From Sphingobacterium cavernae (lineage in GTDB: Bacteria > Bacteroidota > Bacteroidia > Sphingobacteriales > Sphingobacteriaceae): DNA of 40,698 bases. Positions 1-8,910 of this stretch are shown piece after piece (position 1 is the stretch's first letter; every line of letters begins with the position of its first letter). Under the pieces are notes generated by a model, which worked only from the letters and a program-made list of their open reading frames with translations, was not told the origin of the DNA and ran no database searches. Made by a program: the position numbers and the translations under genes. Location: assembly GCF_008520265.1 (NCBI RefSeq), contig NZ_VIQM01000043.1, positions 1 through 40,698 of the forward strand, read 5' to 3'.

Positions 1-2
1 CA

Positions 3-131
3 CCACACAGGTCATTCTTATTTAAACATTTTTGGAAAGAATATACTTTCTGGTCTGATGGTTATTTTGTTTGTTCAATAGGTGAAGCATCTCCTGATAC
101 TATTCGTGAGTATATTCTCAATCAGGGGTAG
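3..131 (+). CDS. tnpA: IS200/IS605-family transposase TnpA, C-terminal fragment (partial at window edge)
   Basis: The first 42 codons, open at the left edge, read as the C-terminus of a Y1 (HUH) single-strand transposase. The segment FWSDGYFVCSIGEAS followed by EYILNQG and TAG at 129-131 is typical of the IS200 branch. In this family the helix Y-x-x-x-Q near the C-terminus carries the nucleophilic tyrosine and a metal-ligand glutamine; Y and Q with that spacing are present at fragment residues 37 and 41. The upstream part with the HUH motif lies outside the window, so it cannot be judged whether the element is intact. The hairpin just downstream fits the right end of such an element. Confidence 0.8.
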   Translation, partial: PHRSFLFKHFWKEYTFWSDGYFVCSIGEASPDTIREYILNQG

Positions 132-141
132 TCGCTTACAT

Positions 142-164
142 CCCACAGCCTAAAGACCTGTGGG
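142..164 (+). mobile_element. Subterminal hairpin, probable right end of the IS200/IS605 element
   Basis: CCCACAG at 142-148 and CTGTGGG at 158-164 form a perfect 7-bp stem with a 9-base loop, starting 10 bases after the transposase stop. IS200/IS605 elements carry imperfect palindromes near both ends that TnpA binds as single-stranded DNA, and no terminal inverted repeats. The exact cleavage site cannot be set without the left end; it should lie shortly after the hairpin, before about 185. Confidence 0.55.
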
Positions 165-182
165 TTTTACGCTCCGTTTTAT

Positions 183-221
183 AAAAGTTAAGTAAAGTCT
201 TTAGAAAAAGACTTTACTTAA
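183..221 (-). terminator. Terminator of the outer-membrane protein operon, overlapping the end of the GLPGLI gene
   Basis: Positions 188-202 and 207-221 are a perfect 15-bp inverted repeat with a 4-base loop. On the minus strand it is followed by a short T run (183-187). The stem contains the stop codon and last codons of the GLPGLI gene, so terminator and coding sequence share bases. Confidence 0.6.
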
Positions 222-989
222 TTCTTTTTGAAGGCGTTTATCGTCCATGTAATCATATACCGAAGTTTTCAATTTTTTAACAACAGCATCTTTGGATTCT
301 GGCACTACTTTTTTCTTCTTAGTCAAAGTAGATGATATTACATCATTATTCAGCTCCACTTTCGTCGCGAACATATTGATATTCAATAAAGGAATGGAGA
401 CACCAAGAATTGTACCTGGCAAACCTTGTATAAGCTCTGGCCCTCCTGGAACCTCCAATTGATTGGTAAAAAATGCAACGACATATATCGAGTCCTGAAT
501 TAATCCATTGGCTCGGCGGCAGTCATAACCCGCCACGTTTCGGTACTCGTCTGTATATTTCCATTTTACAGTTGGGATAGTATCGGTCATAATCAATTCT
601 TCGTCACCAAATGCCAACAATTTATTGAAAGTACCTTTTTTATAATCCACATAAGTCTTTGAATCTCTCATTAATGGGATATACCACATCGCACTTCTAT
701 AATTACTAGGATACTCCTCATTTACAGTTTCAAATAAGGTTTCCATTCCATTAAATTTTAATGTGTGGTGGGTAATCAATTCTGTAGGCCCACTCTTTTG
801 CAAGAATTCCAATGAACTTTTGTCCCAAATATCAAGATCTACTTTCCCTCCCATAGTTCGTTTTAGAAAATTCTGCAAATGAAACTTCCGTTCATAGGTG
901 ATAGTACCACTATTAGGAAAATAGGTGTACTGTGCAAAACTCATATTACTAGAACAAACAAATATTAATATATAAAATAACTGCTTCAT
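201..989 (-). CDS. GLPGLI family secreted protein
   Basis: A 262-residue protein with a signal peptide (hydrophobic residues 4-18, likely cleavage after SFA at 19). The family's namesake motif appears as GLPGTILGV around residues 189-197, and the preceding block VAGYDCRRA (about 152-160) is also typical. The biochemical function of GLPGLI proteins is unknown; they are Bacteroidota-specific exported proteins often encoded beside large outer-membrane barrels. Here the ATG (987-989) begins one base after the stop of the upstream barrel gene, so the pair is almost certainly cotranscribed and translationally coupled. A role in assembling or assisting that barrel is an inference from pairing only. 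Confidence 0.88.
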   Translation of the reverse strand: MKQLFYILIFVCSSNMSFAQYTYFPNSGTITYERKFHLQNFLKRTMGGKVDLDIWDKSSLEFLQKSGPTELITHHTLKFNGMETLFETVNEEYPSNYRSAMWYIPLMRDSKTYVDYKKGTFNKLLAFGDEELIMTDTIPTVKWKYTDEYRNVAGYDCRRANGLIQDSIYVVAFFTNQLEVPGGPELIQGLPGTILGVSIPLLNINMFATKVELNNDVISSTLTKKKKVVPESKDAVVKKLKTSVYDYMDDKRLQKELSKVFF

Positions 990-990
990 C

Positions 991-3780
991 TTAATTGTCT
1001 CCTCTCATAGTGGTGAAATTGTAAATCAACTTAAACATGCCATATCTTCTTAAGACATCGTTGGTAGATTGTGAGAACGTATACCCAGATTGATATCTTC
1101 TCACCCCTGTATTTTTATTGAATAGATCATTCACAAAAAATTGTGCTTCTAATGACTTATCCTTTAAGAACTTTTTAGACACGTATCCTGAGACATTGAC
1201 CACATTGAATTCTGGTAAAGTTTTAGTAGCAGCTTCGTGCGATTGCTGCATATTCATTACTATCTTGTAATCTTTAGGGAAAGTATAACTTAAATCTACG
1301 TAAGAATTAAGTATGAAGTTGTTCGTATTTAAATCTGGCTGTAATGTTGACTTATTAATTCTATATCCTGGATTCATATTTAGATGAAAAGACCATTTAT
1401 TAGCTTTATAAGAGCTAAATCCCAAAGATGGCGAAAGGGAATAGTTTTCATTATTATTTAATTGAGACTCTCTATTTGCCAAAGAAAGATAATTGTAACT
1501 ATTGTTATAGCTGACGTTACCTCCAATATTCATACTTAAAGCGATTTTCTTCCACAATGGTCTTCTATATCCACCGTACGCACTTGCTGAAATATTTGAT
1601 TCATCAATATTAACAAATTGAATATCTCGACGTCCACTTTCTGGATCAAATGTAACAGTGCTTCCTACTGGATTCAGATATTGACTTACATTTGCACCGA
1701 AATAAACGCTCACGTCTTTGAGTTGCTTATAGGAATTAAAATACAAATACATATTATTTGTAAAACCAGATTCCAAATCTTTGTTATCCATGTAATTAAT
1801 TAATGGATTGTCATTCTGTTTAAGTGGCTCTAGCTGATTCAAGTCAGGCTGTGTAGTACGCCCAGAATAACTGAGATACATACTTTTACTTTTTGTAATT
1901 TGATAATTAACTGATAAAGATGGTGCTACAGACACTTGATCTCTTGTAAGCTTCTGATTAAGATTATTGTATTTTCGTTCTAAAGATTCAAAAGAAAATG
2001 AATTACTTAAATTAACAGTAATCGTATTCTTCTTATAATTAAGACCTGTATTCACTGAATTTCTTAATGTAATATTATCAAAGTCATTTAATAAACCTTG
2101 ATCCAGTTGATCATAATTACCTGTGATTTCATTTTTATTGAAAGACTGATTTAACGTATACGAAGAAACCGAACCTAATGTGTAACCTGCAGTTGCAGTC
2201 AAGTATTTTGTAAGGGGCTCAGTATAATTTAATGTACTGTTGAAATTGGTATTTTCCCAGACATTGTTCTTAAACTGATCGATTAATAAAGAATCATTGA
2301 GCTGACGAAAGTTGGTATTCGAAAAATAATTGGAAGTTCCGTCCGTTGTGTTATTGGTGACAGAAGTATTCAATGTTAGTGATCTTCTTAGCTTTTTGAA
2401 TCTTTTGGTAAGCATTATACTTGCATTTAAAGATTCATTTAGACTATTTCCAGAATTACTTGTTCTTGTATCGTTTAATAATTCTTCATTCAAACTTCTT
2501 TCTGTAGATGTACTAAAACCCGAATTATCTCTATTGGTTGTATTATATCCTAAGCGCACTGTCATATCAGAAGTTGAGTCGATTTTCAAATCATAACGCA
2601 TATTTGCATTATGAGATTTATTCTCATTTGCACTAAAACCTTTAGATTGCTGAATACTCGCTAGTTCCGGCAAATTGTTTTGTATAAAGTTTGTACTATT
2701 ATTCTCCACCTCCATCTGCCCGCGTCTATAATTCACATTTAGCTTATGCTTATCCCCTTTGAATTTGTCCGAAAAACTCGCACCCATATTCAAGGCATTA
2801 GGCACTCCATTGCCTCGGTAGTTTCCACTCCAAGAATCCATACCATCTCCAGAACCAGAAGACATGATATAAATGCCCCCATCATCTGAGATAGACATAT
2901 TAGAGCTGTTCCCTCCATATTTCTCCCCATCCTCAAAACCCAGACTCACCATTCCATCATTAGCGGAAATCCCGTAAGCTGCAATTTTTTGTGCCCCCTT
3001 AAATCTATTGACCATACCTTTTAAGCCAAAATAGTTTTCTGATCCATATCCACTTTGTGCTTGACCAAAGGCACCTTTCTTTTTGTCTTCCTTGAGTGTG
3101 ATATTCACCGTTTGCGTTCGTTCACCATCATCCACCCCTGTCCTATCATTCAAATCTGATTTTTTCTCGTAAACCTGCACTTTATCTACCATATCGGCAC
3201 GGATATTTTTAGTTATCAAGGTTGGATCACTGCCAAAAAACTCCTCCCCATCCAACAAAACTTTTTTCACTTCCTTACCTTGGGCAGTGATTTTTCCATC
3301 TGCGTCAACTGTAATACCCGGAAGAACCTTGAGTAAATCATCTACTTTCGCGTCTTTATCCACCTTAAAACTGCCTGCATTATATTCAATTGTATCTCCC
3401 TTGATGACCACCGGAATTTTTCCTGTCACAGCCACTTCATCCAACAAAAGAAAAGCTTTAGATAATTTTACTGTGCCAATATTGTGATCTTCCAAAACCT
3501 TCAAATCTTGCACATAATCCGCGTATTGCGGATAGGATACTATCACTTTGTAAGATCCCGTATCCAATTTAGGAATCAGAAAATTTCCATTTTCACCACT
3601 TCTAGCGAAATTTACGAGGATTGAATCTTTAGGGTTTAATAAGGCTATTGTTGCTTTATGCAATTTAACGTCATCCGTTCCATCGGAAATCGTACCCGAA
3701 AGTTTGACTTGCGAAAATGAATACGTCACATTAAAAAACATAATAAATGTCAATAACACATAAAATAGATTAGACTTCAT
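991..3780 (-). CDS. Outer-membrane beta-barrel protein, TonB-dependent-receptor-like, with carboxypeptidase regulatory-like domain
   Basis: A 929-residue protein. Order: signal peptide (1-23, ending SFSQ), a carboxypeptidase-regulatory-like Ig fold (about 26-105), a plug-like region (about 125-230, with LLKVLPGITVDADGKI and VLLDGEEFFGSDP), then a long barrel rich in alternating polar/aromatic strands to the C-terminus. It resembles the outer-membrane beta-barrel family related to TonB-dependent receptors rather than a classical SusC. The substrate cannot be read from sequence. A Gly/Ser-rich segment (about residues 275-320) probably forms an extracellular loop. It is first in a two-gene operon with the GLPGLI gene, one base apart. 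Confidence 0.85.
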   Translation of the reverse strand: MKSNLFYVLLTFIMFFNVTYSFSQVKLSGTISDGTDDVKLHKATIALLNPKDSILVNFARSGENGNFLIPKLDTGSYKVIVSYPQYADYVQDLKVLEDHNIGTVKLSKAFLLLDEVAVTGKIPVVIKGDTIEYNAGSFKVDKDAKVDDLLKVLPGITVDADGKITAQGKEVKKVLLDGEEFFGSDPTLITKNIRADMVDKVQVYEKKSDLNDRTGVDDGERTQTVNITLKEDKKKGAFGQAQSGYGSENYFGLKGMVNRFKGAQKIAAYGISANDGMVSLGFEDGEKYGGNSSNMSISDDGGIYIMSSGSGDGMDSWSGNYRGNGVPNALNMGASFSDKFKGDKHKLNVNYRRGQMEVENNSTNFIQNNLPELASIQQSKGFSANENKSHNANMRYDLKIDSTSDMTVRLGYNTTNRDNSGFSTSTERSLNEELLNDTRTSNSGNSLNESLNASIMLTKRFKKLRRSLTLNTSVTNNTTDGTSNYFSNTNFRQLNDSLLIDQFKNNVWENTNFNSTLNYTEPLTKYLTATAGYTLGSVSSYTLNQSFNKNEITGNYDQLDQGLLNDFDNITLRNSVNTGLNYKKNTITVNLSNSFSFESLERKYNNLNQKLTRDQVSVAPSLSVNYQITKSKSMYLSYSGRTTQPDLNQLEPLKQNDNPLINYMDNKDLESGFTNNMYLYFNSYKQLKDVSVYFGANVSQYLNPVGSTVTFDPESGRRDIQFVNIDESNISASAYGGYRRPLWKKIALSMNIGGNVSYNNSYNYLSLANRESQLNNNENYSLSPSLGFSSYKANKWSFHLNMNPGYRINKSTLQPDLNTNNFILNSYVDLSYTFPKDYKIVMNMQQSHEAATKTLPEFNVVNVSGYVSKKFLKDKSLEAQFFVNDLFNKNTGVRRYQSGYTFSQSTNDVLRRYGMFKLIYNFTTMRGDN

Positions 3781-3919
3781 TCAAATTGGTTATTAAGTTT
3801 TCAATATAAAACTAAAAATTTAGTTGTAAATTTTTATTAAAAAACAGTTAAATTTTTATATTTAACTTCTTTTAACATAAGCTAATAACTCATATGATGA
3901 CTAACCTATAAATTTTCCA

Positions 3920-3949
3920 TAAAAAAAGTGTTGTATAACTACAACACTT
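3920..3949 (-). terminator. Intrinsic terminator downstream of the pirin gene
   Basis: 3926-3935 and 3940-3949 pair over 10 bp with a 4-base loop. Read on the minus strand, the hairpin begins 16 bases after the pirin stop codon and is followed by a run of seven Ts (complement of 3921-3927). Confidence 0.75.
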
Positions 3950-3965
3950 ATCTTATTTCAAATCC

Positions 3966-4835
3966 TTACCCAGGCAACGGTAAATAACCATCATCTCCCG
4001 GCACTTTTGGGAATTCATGTTTTCGCCAGCGTTCCTTCGCTTCTTCAATTATTTGCTTATCTGTTGCTACAAAATTCCAATAGATAAATCGTTCCTCAGG
4101 GAAAGGTTCTCCCCCAAAAATATAAACTGTGGTATTGGCTTTTATTGTGAACGAACAAAGATGTGCATCCTTAGTAATTAAGATTTGCTTTGCACCATAA
4201 TCGTAGCCATTGCTCTCGATTTCACCCTCCAAAATATACAATCCACTCTCACCATACAATTCACCTCGAATATCAATCACCGCATCTTCCGAACTTTTGA
4301 TTTCAATCATATACAATTTGCTATACACTGGAACAGGTGATTTTTTACCAAAAGCTTCGCCAGCAATTAATTTATAGTGTACATCATTCTCTACCCATGC
4401 CGGAATATCTTTGGCCTCGGTATGGTAAAATTCAGGATCCATAAATTCCAATTCCTTTGGTAATGCTACCCATATTTGCAATCCATGTAAAAATTTATCA
4501 CGCTGACGCAAATGTTCTGGAGTACGTTCAGAATGCGTTACACCTTTTCCTCCTGTCATCCAATTTACAGCACCTGGAGTGATTTCCATCGCTGTCCCCA
4601 AACTATCGCGGTGGAAAATAGAACCCTCGAATAGATATGTCAGCGTCGAAAGCCCAATATGTGGATGCGGTCCAACATCTAAATTTTCATGATCTGCCAA
4701 ACAGGCTGGCCCCATATGGTCAATAAAAACAAATGGACCGATTGAACGCTTTTGACGAAAAGGCAATAATCGCCCTACCAAAAAATTCCCAATATTTGCA
4801 GCAGTTTCTTCTCTTATGAAATCAATGTTTGACAT
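3966..4835 (-). CDS. Pirin family protein
   Basis: A 289-residue bicupin. The metal ligands of pirins are all visible in the N-terminal cupin: H57 and H59 in GPHPHIGL, and H101 and E103 in GVTHSERTP, the same spacing as in human pirin and E. coli YhhW. Bacterial pirins act as iron-dependent quercetin dioxygenases in some cases and as regulators of metabolic enzymes in others; the role here is not determined. The C-terminal cupin (about 180-270) includes FGGEPFPEERFIYWNFV, a pirin C-domain signature. The gene is monocistronic by context, with its own terminator downstream and a 661-base gap upstream. Confidence 0.9.
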   Translation of the reverse strand: MSNIDFIREETAANIGNFLVGRLLPFRQKRSIGPFVFIDHMGPACLADHENLDVGPHPHIGLSTLTYLFEGSIFHRDSLGTAMEITPGAVNWMTGGKGVTHSERTPEHLRQRDKFLHGLQIWVALPKELEFMDPEFYHTEAKDIPAWVENDVHYKLIAGEAFGKKSPVPVYSKLYMIEIKSSEDAVIDIRGELYGESGLYILEGEIESNGYDYGAKQILITKDAHLCSFTIKANTTVYIFGGEPFPEERFIYWNFVATDKQIIEEAKERWRKHEFPKVPGDDGYLPLPG

Positions 4836-5296
4836 AGTAAATCAATTTTAATCTAAAAATAGCTAAAATTTATGAAGGTTTAGAATGATTAAATTTACCG
4901 CTAACCGAGCAGTAAGTTCGGTCCAAATCAAAACGTGATTTAGCTAAAAAATATATTCAGAATTATTTTAACACGCTAAAAAACATTAAAAATAATTTTT
5001 ACTTAGCACAGGAAACACTTCCAACAAAATCAAATACCGAATTAAAAAAGAGCAATTTCTGGAATTTAAAGAATATGTTTTATCCTATTGAATTACATGA
5101 TATCCACAATGGTTGTTTTACATCAAACCATTCAACTATAGGCAAACTACATGGATGACAATAGATTCAATTTATTCATTGCTATTAAATTACAATCCTA
5201 AAAATCTTTCTGTAATTGAAACGATGTTCAGACATATTAGTTTCATTCAGCGCTATTAAACGCCTTATGTCGAGAATAGAAAAAATATAAACTTAT
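4836..5296. other. Intergenic stretch without recognised features
   Basis: AT-rich DNA between the pirin start and the repeat at 5297. No open frame with family resemblance, no RNA gene and no convincing TAnnTTTG promoter was recognised. The pirin promoter should lie in the first 100 bases. Confidence 0.5.
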
Positions 5297-5390
5297 GAGA
5301 TTTCTCTCTCCACTACGTTTCGTTCGAAATGACACCGTCTTAATATCTTTCTGTGCTTTTAGTTCGTCATATCGACCGCAGAGAGATCTC
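5297..5390. repeat. Dispersed-type inverted repeat pair (REP-like)
   Basis: Positions 5297-5333 read on the minus strand as GTCATTTCGAACGAAACG then TAGTGGAGAGAGAAATCTC. Positions 5366-5390 give a shorter, diverged copy on the plus strand (GTCATATCGACCGC then AGAGAGATCTC). The two copies face each other across 32 bases and could fold into a cruciform. From memory, sequences of this type (GTCATTTCGA...GAGAAATCTC) recur between genes in many Flavobacteria and Sphingobacteria genomes; only this occurrence can be verified here. Confidence 0.55.
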
Positions 5391-5455
5391 TAAAAGGTAA
5401 TCGGGAGTTTTAGCTAGACTTGCCCGGCAGAGGGGTGATTAAAGAAGCTTTACAC

Positions 5456-5489
5456 AAAAAAGTCCTTTTGAATTAACAAAGGGACTTTT
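5456..5489 (-). terminator. Intrinsic terminator of the pyrophosphatase gene
   Basis: AAAAGTCCTTTTG (5458-5470) pairs with CAAAGGGACTTTT (5477-5489), with one G-U wobble and a 6-base loop. On the minus strand the stem starts 7 bases after the hppA stop and runs into Ts. Confidence 0.75.
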
Positions 5490-5496
5490 CATCTTC

Positions 5497-7725
5497 TTAT
5501 CTTTCCTGATCTACCAGAACTATCTTTTCTTTCGAATTTTCTATTTTATCCTTTTTAGCATTGCTAAGTGTATGATCGCCTAATATTGGTGCAATTACCA
5601 ATCCTACAAGACAGGTTAATTTTATCAAAATATTCATTGAAGGACCTGAAGTGTCTTTGAAAGGATCTCCTACTGTATCACCTGTTACGGCAGCTTTGTG
5701 TGCATCCGAACCTTTGAACGTCATTTCGCCATTAATTTCTACTCCAGCTTCAAAAGATTTTTTCGCATTATCCCAAGAACCTCCTGCATTATTTTGGAAG
5801 ATGGCCCACATCACACCAGATACCGCAACACCTGCCATATACGCGCCCAGTGCTTCTGCACCCATCACAAATCCTACAATAATAGGCGTGATAATCGTCA
5901 TCGCTCCGGGCAACATCATTTCGCGCAAAGCCGCCTTAGTAGAAATATCTACACACTTGCCATATTCGGGCTGTCCCGTTCCTTCCATAATCCCTGGAAT
6001 CTCGCGAAATTGACGTCTTACTTCATTAACCATATCCATCGCTGCTTTACCCACAGATTGCATCGCTAATGCTGAAAACACAACAGGAATCATTCCACCA
6101 ATAAACAAAGCAGCCAATACATTTGCCTTAAAAATGTTAATACCATCGATGCCGGTGAAAGTCACATAAGCTGCGAATAACGCCAAAGCTGTCAATGCCG
6201 CGGAGGCTATTGCAAAACCTTTTCCTACAGCAGCAGTGGTATTTCCTACCGAATCCAATACATCTGTACGTTGACGCACCTCTTTTGGTAATTCACTCAT
6301 CTCTGCAATACCACCAGCGTTATCCGCAATAGGTCCAAAAGCGTCAATTGCTAACTGCATCGCAGTAGTTGCCATCATCGCAGAAGCTGCAATCGCAACT
6401 CCGTAAAAACCAGCCAACGCGTATGAACCCCAAATTGCGGTAGCAAACAACAATACCGAAGAAAAAGTTGAAATCATACCATTTGCCAAACCTGCTATAA
6501 TATTTGTACCTGCACCTGTTGATGAATTGCGGACAATGTCCAAAACAGGCTTCTTTCCTAACCCTGTATAGTATTCTGTAAATGCCGAAATCAAGCCGCC
6601 CACAGCCAATCCCACAATCGTAGAATAAAACACATTCATACGTGGAATATCTTTATACCCTTCTCCGAAAAATTTCATTTGAATAACTTCAGGAAGCATA
6701 TATCTTATCAAAAAGAAACAAGCAATTACTGTAAGAATAATAGAAATCCAGTTACCTAAATTCAACGCACCCTGAACTTCATTTTCTTTAGCATCATTAT
6801 TTGATACTTTCACAAAGAAGGTACCGATTATTGAGGCTAATATTCCGACACCTGCAATTACGATGGGTAAAAGTATCGGTCCCATACCATTGAATGCATC
6901 CGTAAAAACACCTCCGTTGGCTTCTGCCATATCTTTGATAATATAATTTCCCAATACCATGGAGGCCAATACAGTTGCTACATAAGAACCGAATAAATCC
7001 GCCCCCATACCAGCCACATCACCAACATTATCACCAACATTATCTGCAATTGTTGCTGGATTACGCGGATCATCTTCTGGAATTCCAGCTTCGACTTTTC
7101 CAACCAAATCCGCACCTACATCTGCAGCTTTGGTATAAATACCTCCACCAACACGGGCAAATAAGGCAATGGATTCTGCACCCAAAGAGAAACCAGCTAA
7201 AGCTTCTAAAGCGATAGTCATTTCAACATAAAAGTTCCCTCCATCAGTGACAAACATCTTAAGGAAAAGCATAAAGAATATACTTAATCCCAATACTGCT
7301 AAACCTGCAACACCTAAGCCCATCACCGTCCCACCAGAAAAAGAAACTTTCAAAGCTTGAGGAAGGCTAGTACGTGCCGCTTGTGTGGTACGGACATTCG
7401 CACTTGTCGCGATACGCATCCCAATGTTTCCTGCCAATGCAGAAAAAAATGCGCCAAACACAAAGGCAACAACAATAATCCAATGTGTCGTCTCAACTAA
7501 CGTTGAAACAAAAAATAATGCAATAGCTGCAATAACTACGAAAATAAATAGAATACGGTATTCGGCTTTCAAAAACGCCATTGCCCCCTCTTTAATGCTT
7601 TTGGAAATAAATTGCATTTTACTTTCTCCTGAGTCTTGTTTATTGACCCAATTCGCTTTTGAAACCATGAATAGTAAACCCAAAACAGCGAGCGCTGCTG
7701 GTAAGTAAATCATTAAGTTTTCCAT
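5497..7725 (-). CDS. hppA: Membrane-bound ion-pumping pyrophosphatase (K+-dependent type)
   Basis: A 742-residue polytopic membrane protein that couples pyrophosphate hydrolysis to export of H+ and/or Na+. The catalytic loop [11 protein letters not shown] followed by [19 protein letters not shown] (about residues 202-237) holds the Asp/Lys residues that bind Mg-PPi. [12 protein letters not shown] at 494-505 has alanine where K+-independent enzymes carry lysine, so the K+-dependent class is expected. Whether Na+ or H+ is pumped cannot be settled by eye. Length and about 16 membrane segments fit the family. It is a single-gene unit with its own terminator. The start ATG is followed directly by the first hydrophobic helix, as in homologues. 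Confidence 0.96.
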   Translation of the reverse strand: MENLMIYLPAALAVLGLLFMVSKANWVNKQDSGESKMQFISKSIKEGAMAFLKAEYRILFIFVVIAAIALFFVSTLVETTHWIIVVAFVFGAFFSALAGNIGMRIATSANVRTTQAARTSLPQALKVSFSGGTVMGLGVAGLAVLGLSIFFMLFLKMFVTDGGNFYVEMTIALEALAGFSLGAESIALFARVGGGIYTKAADVGADLVGKVEAGIPEDDPRNPATIADNVGDNVGDVAGMGADLFGSYVATVLASMVLGNYIIKDMAEANGGVFTDAFNGMGPILLPIVIAGVGILASIIGTFFVKVSNNDAKENEVQGALNLGNWISIILTVIACFFLIRYMLPEVIQMKFFGEGYKDIPRMNVFYSTIVGLAVGGLISAFTEYYTGLGKKPVLDIVRNSSTGAGTNIIAGLANGMISTFSSVLLFATAIWGSYALAGFYGVAIAASAMMATTAMQLAIDAFGPIADNAGGIAEMSELPKEVRQRTDVLDSVGNTTAAVGKGFAIASAALTALALFAAYVTFTGIDGINIFKANVLAALFIGGMIPVVFSALAMQSVGKAAMDMVNEVRRQFREIPGIMEGTGQPEYGKCVDISTKAALREMMLPGAMTIITPIIVGFVMGAEALGAYMAGVAVSGVMWAIFQNNAGGSWDNAKKSFEAGVEINGEMTFKGSDAHKAAVTGDTVGDPFKDTSGPSMNILIKLTCLVGLVIAPILGDHTLSNAKKDKIENSKEKIVLVDQER

Positions 7726-7842
7726 AAAAAAAGTTTATTTTGGTTATATTAAAGCTATCACTTTTTTTGCAATAACCCTATACAAACAACACATTTTCTT
7801 TTATGAATCAATATGTTACAGTAGAAACATAATAAGGACAAA

Positions 7843-8838
7843 TTATTTTTGAGTTACTTTGCTCAGTTCCACCTTAGCCCCATCTAGGTCTTTACTTATA
7901 TCCGCAGCTTCAATAAATGCACAAATTTCCAGCGTTTCAGCACTATCAAAAGGTATTTTGTTCGTGTCGAAAAATTTGATAATCTCATCGAGTAAAGCAT
8001 TATAACCTTCAAATTTCCCTAAAGTAACATTCGCCGATTCACAATATATTGTACCACCAAACTCAGGTTGTCCAGATCGTGTTCCGCGAACTGTCCCCAC
8101 ACGTCCATCATCCCATATACCGACCAAAATATCTGTATCTGCGGTGTGTGTACGGGATATGGATTTACAACCGACACCCATCGCCGCAAACAAAATCTCT
8201 ACCCCATGGATTCCATACCAAAAGAAGTCAGGATGACTCGAGTCTGTTTCGGCTGGGAGAATACGTCAGTGCCCAATACTTTCTCGTATTTACCCGCAAT
8301 CACGTCTTGTAAACCTGAAATGTAGCGCAAGGATGAAGACGAAAAAAATGGAACTTTATGTTGAGCAGATAATGCAAATATTTGTGCTGCATCTTGATAT
8401 GATGCCGCTAAAGGTTTGTCTATAAAAAGAGGCTTTTTGGCTTTGAAAACTTCTCGCGCCTGTTCCAAATGCAAACGACCATCATTCGTTTCTAATAAAA
8501 TATAATCTACTTTCTTCAATAAAGCTTTAATAGAACCAACAACTTCTACCCCTAATGTTTTGATCTATTGGATGTTACTGAGGAATGCGTGATGTCGCAG
8601 AAGGAATAGTTTTTGTACCATAAGGATAAGCCGCCACAACCTTATAACCTTTGAATCTATCTGAATCCTGCAATAATGATCTCGCAAACGCGATAGAATG
8701 TGAAGTGTCTGAGCCTATAACACCTATACGCTTGTTTTTTAGGTTAGTCAAGGGGTTAGCATATGTGTTATTAATTAGCAGCCCACCAAGCGCTAAAGTA
8801 CCCATACCGATAAAGTCTCGTCGCGTAAAGTTATTCAT
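7843..8838 (-). pseudogene. Broken Gfo/Idh/MocA-family oxidoreductase with Tat-type leader
   Basis: The pieces read as one NAD(P)-dependent oxidoreductase: a twin-arginine leader (TRRDFIGMGTLALGG), Rossmann start KRIGVIGSDTSHS, then LLETNDGRLHLEQ, FIDKPLAAS, and a C-terminal FFWYGIHGVEILFAAMGVG. Three lesions are visible. A frame change lies near 8578, giving an immediate TAA at 8575-8577. An in-frame TAG lies at 8565-8567 in the second frame, just before IKTLGVEVVGSIKALLKKVD. A second frame change near 8244-8250 restores the original frame before SSHPDFFWYGIHG. First and last parts share one frame, so single-base indels of opposite effect are likely. It lies 72 bases downstream of recQ. Original substrate unknown. 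Confidence 0.88.
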
Positions 8839-8910
8839 AAATTAGATTTATACTGACGAATATAATGAATTGTTAACGTAACCGTAACAGCCCTTAAAAT
8901 TAAAGATTAA

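Noticed and set aside
1618..2596. Plus-strand open frames inside the barrel gene
   Set aside because: They are antisense shadows of the 929-residue gene with no family-like text or ribosome sites.
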